From Chitinophagaceae bacterium (lineage in GTDB: Bacteria > Bacteroidota > Bacteroidia > Chitinophagales > Chitinophagaceae), in the NCBI GenBank assembly GCA_025963615.1, contig JAOQAL010000328.1, forward strand, positions 1-6,681: a stretch of DNA of 6,681 nt, read 5' to 3'. Shown here piece after piece: positions 6,188 to 6,681 of the stretch (position 1 is its first letter; every line of letters starts with the position of its first letter). The notes beneath the pieces were generated by a model that saw nothing but the letters and a program-made list of their open reading frames with translations, made no database searches and was not told the origin of the DNA. The position numbers were made by a program, and so were the translations under genes.

Positions 6188-6268
6188 CGCACCGGAACAA
6201 GAAAATAAGCAAATGATCAAAGATTCTTTTTAAAAGATTTGCAGAAGCATCCTAAAGCAAATGGTTCG
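6188..6268. repeat. Dispersed repeat, copy B (shortened)
   Basis: It begins CGCACCGGAACAA, as does copy A at 4938, with a decayed left hairpin arm (TGCGCATCTC before it). The long middle part of copies A and C is replaced by a shorter A/T-rich stretch (about 6200-6235). It then ends GATTTGCAGAAGCATCCT, AAAGCA and TGGTTCGT, matching the end of copy A with changes. This looks like an internally deleted or older copy of the same element. Confidence 0.55.
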
Positions 6269-6325
6269 TGGGGACTCGAACCACGGCGTAACGTAAGCAG
6301 CCTACCCATATTCGTCTCTTCAGCC

Positions 6326-6458
6326 CCGGTGCACCGGAACAAAAAAAGACTTATGCACCCTGCGCATAGTCGTCGGAGAAATTTTATGAAAGCCTAAAAA
6401 AGGAGTTTTCTTTTTGCATGATTTGCGGAAAAAGCCTTAAGCAGATGGTGCAGGGCAT
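6326..6458. repeat. Dispersed repeat, copy C (upstream of meaB)
   Basis: It starts with a perfect 12-bp palindrome, CCGGTGCACCGG (6326-6337), in the place of the longer hairpin of copy A. It shares with copy A 37 identical bases (6378-6414 here) and another 16 (6416-6431). The orientation is the same as copy A, so meaB sits between direct repeats about 1.4 kb apart. The last part is shorter than in copy A, lacking the GGTTCGTAACAATCG segment. Confidence 0.8.
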
Positions 6459-6473
6459 ATCGTGTTGAATTCG

Positions 6474-6506
6474 GAAAATAGTTTTCAAAATGAAATTATA
6501 TTTCAT
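6474..6506 (-). terminator. Possible weak terminator of the right-edge gene
   Basis: Read on the - strand, ATGAAAT and ATTTCAT (6490-6506 in + coordinates) form a 7-bp stem with a 3-base loop. It overlaps the stop codon and is followed by TTTTG. A second small hairpin, GAAAA and TTTTC (6474-6486), comes next. The stems are nearly all A:T, so terminator strength is doubtful. Confidence 0.3.
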
Positions 6507-6681
6507 TTACAATTCCGTTGGTAATCTTTAACAGCAGGGGTGCCTCTTTCGCTTCCCCCGCAATTCTTATATTAAAATCCGTTGGATTTAACCGTATGAT
6601 TAATGAAAGAGTAAAGCCGTTCTCCCCGTCGCCGGAAGGCTCCAGTATATATTGTGCAGGAACCCTTGCCTTTATACCATT
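6496..6681 (-). CDS. Unrecognised protein, C-terminal 61 residues
   Basis: On the - strand the frame is open from the right edge of the window to a TAA at 6496-6498; the start lies outside. The translated end reads ARVPAQYILEPSGDGENG, then FTLSLIIRLNPTDFNIRI, then EAPLLLKITNGIVNEI. The alternation of hydrophobic and polar residues suggests beta strands. The pattern of a strand followed by NPTDFNI is loosely like the C-terminal part of YceI-type lipocalin-fold proteins, but this is too weak for a name. It is on the same strand as meaB, 428 bases upstream, with a possible terminator at its stop, so it is probably a separate transcription unit. Codon choice looks like that of the neighbours. It could still be a chance open frame, although its position and composition favour a real gene. 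Confidence 0.6.
   Translation of the reverse strand, partial: NGIKARVPAQYILEPSGDGENGFTLSLIIRLNPTDFNIRIAGEAKEAPLLLKITNGIVNEI

Larger units (their letters stand above)
6068..6495. other. Intergenic region upstream of meaB, with repeats
   Basis: This stretch of 428 bases separates meaB from the partial gene at the right edge, both on the - strand. It must hold the meaB promoter, but I found no clear match to the Bacteroidota promoter pattern. Most of it is copies B and C of the dispersed repeat. From 6193 down to 6089 the - strand has 34 protein-like codons (including DAQWGILFDGYAWVEVLDG) ending in TAG. There is no good start, so it may be a decayed fragment or chance. Confidence 0.6.

Noticed and set aside
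6261..6345. tRNA gene on the - strand, suggested by GGTTCG...CGAACC at 6263-6282, which resembles a T-arm with TTCGAGT and a CCA-like end.
   Set aside because: After the TTCGAGT loop only nine bases precede CCA, too few for a T-stem plus acceptor stem, and no anticodon arm or matching 5' acceptor strand was found. It is better explained as part of the dispersed repeat.

Overview
The window looks like chromosomal DNA of a member of the Bacteroidota, most probably of the Chitinophagaceae or a close relative. The reasons are a PafA-type alkaline phosphatase, a BD-FAE-like alpha/beta hydrolase, starts that mostly lack a Shine-Dalgarno sequence, and intergenic DNA rich in short hairpin repeats of a kind common in that phylum. 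The family-level call is inference.

Left part (1-3345, + strand): the 3' end of an alpha/beta hydrolase gene, then a secreted alkaline phosphatase (pafA) with every known PafA active-site residue in place, then a patatin-like phospholipase. A weak hairpin with a T-rich tail lies between the last two. The patatin gene meets a universal stress protein gene (3350-3829, - strand) tail to tail, with only four bases between the stop codons.

Middle (3830-5137): about 1.3 kb with no convincing gene. It is a mosaic of palindromes and hairpins, a tandem array of four 62-bp hairpin units (4642-4889), and a copy of a dispersed repeat of about 150 bp (4922-5080).

Right part (5138-6681, - strand): meaB, the GTPase chaperone of methylmalonyl-CoA mutase, is complete. 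It carries an 18-bp palindrome in its coding sequence that is identical to one in the intergenic mosaic and adds or replaces six codons in frame. Upstream of meaB lie two more copies of the dispersed repeat (about 6188-6268 and 6326-6458), so the gene is bracketed by direct repeats. The window ends in the C-terminal 61 codons of an unrecognised gene on the - strand.

The genes do not form one pathway. PafA and the hydrolase suggest scavenging of phosphate and esters from outside the cytoplasm, patatin lipid turnover, UspA stress response, and MeaB propionate/methylmalonyl-CoA metabolism. No phage, insertion sequence, CRISPR, RNA gene or defence genes are visible. The most unusual content is the repeat biology: a palindromic element inside meaB, and a higher-order tandem array whose sequence changes partly keep its fold. 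I see no evidence for a new multi-gene system.
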